Assembly: GCA_964016985.1 (NCBI GenBank)
Contig: OZ024828.1
Location: 25,297,543-25,361,542 of the forward strand
Source of the DNA: Anodontia alba
Taxonomy: Eukaryota > Mollusca > Bivalvia > Lucinida > Lucinidae
Direction: 5' to 3'
DNA: 64,000 bases
Within the stretch, counting starts at the first letter, position 1; the number at the start of each line of letters is the position of its first letter. A model generated the notes under the pieces. It was not told where the DNA came from, did no database searches, and was given only the letters and a program-made list of their open reading frames with translations. Of the stretch, positions 63,949 to 64,000 are shown piece by piece. The position numbers and the translations under genes are program-made.

Positions 63949-64000
63949 GACAGGAATTTCAATTACAAATAGAACAAAAATGAAAAAAATACTCCTGCTA

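Overview
The window looks like repeat-rich intergenic or intronic DNA from an animal, most likely a marine invertebrate such as a bivalve mollusc. The reasons are the mix of mariner-like and pogo-like transposases, CR1/L2-type and RTE-like LINEs, Penelope-like reverse transcriptases, tRNA-derived SINEs and very many hairpin MITEs. There is also AT-rich background, long poly-A/T runs and microsatellites, and no bacterial gene organisation. The species cannot be fixed from sequence alone. I found no convincing host protein gene, rRNA or functional tRNA. One short open frame (47786-48061) is kept as a weak exon candidate.

Layout. 1-981: 3' part of a dead mariner. 1-16.5 kb: MITEs of several families (PalA, K, E, E2, I, F), a roughly 285-bp tandem array at 6.25-7.0 kb, and two copies of a Penelope 3'-UTR-type repeat. 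16.6-20 kb: a degenerate Penelope-like element on the minus strand (RT active site YLDS) with pogo-type MITEs, then a second mariner remnant at 20.46 kb and a SINE at 21.0 kb. 22.3-32.1 kb: more PalA copies, a second Penelope-like copy split by a PalA MITE, and MITE L with a 6-bp target duplication. 33.5-35.7 kb: a plus-strand Penelope 3' end carrying two pogo-type MITEs. 36.4-40.4 kb: a third Penelope-like copy interrupted by a 2.86-kb pogo-like DNA transposon with TA duplication and recognisable inverted ends. 40.58-44.84 kb: a pogo-type MITE (PalH) split by a 3.9-kb LINE. The LINE has a 14-bp target duplication, an uninterrupted endonuclease/RT frame and a 2A-like motif at its N-terminus. 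45-50.5 kb: more Penelope fragments and five PalA copies. 50.5-64 kb: hairpin MITEs, a putative small LTR element (56.38-58.84 kb) with a LINE inside it, a Penelope C-terminus at 59.3 kb, a SINE with a 16-bp duplication at 60.9 kb and a second RTE-like LINE tail at 62.8 kb.

Relationships. Autonomous and non-autonomous elements form nested layers. Penelope copies are the oldest and were entered by PalA MITEs, pogo MITEs and the pogo transposon. Some MITEs were in turn entered by LINEs or SINEs. The most unusual signal is modular. The same palindromic core (GTACTCRTTAGAAYCGCC and its inverse) sits inside MITE families with unrelated termini (PalA with CATYACGAAAAC ends, PalH with pogo-type CAGTCGAAC ends). 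A second hairpin core (GATCAGCCTGCGC and its inverse) is likewise shared by families E and E2, which also have different ends. All coordinates of repeat edges were read by eye and may be off by a few bases, more in degenerate copies.
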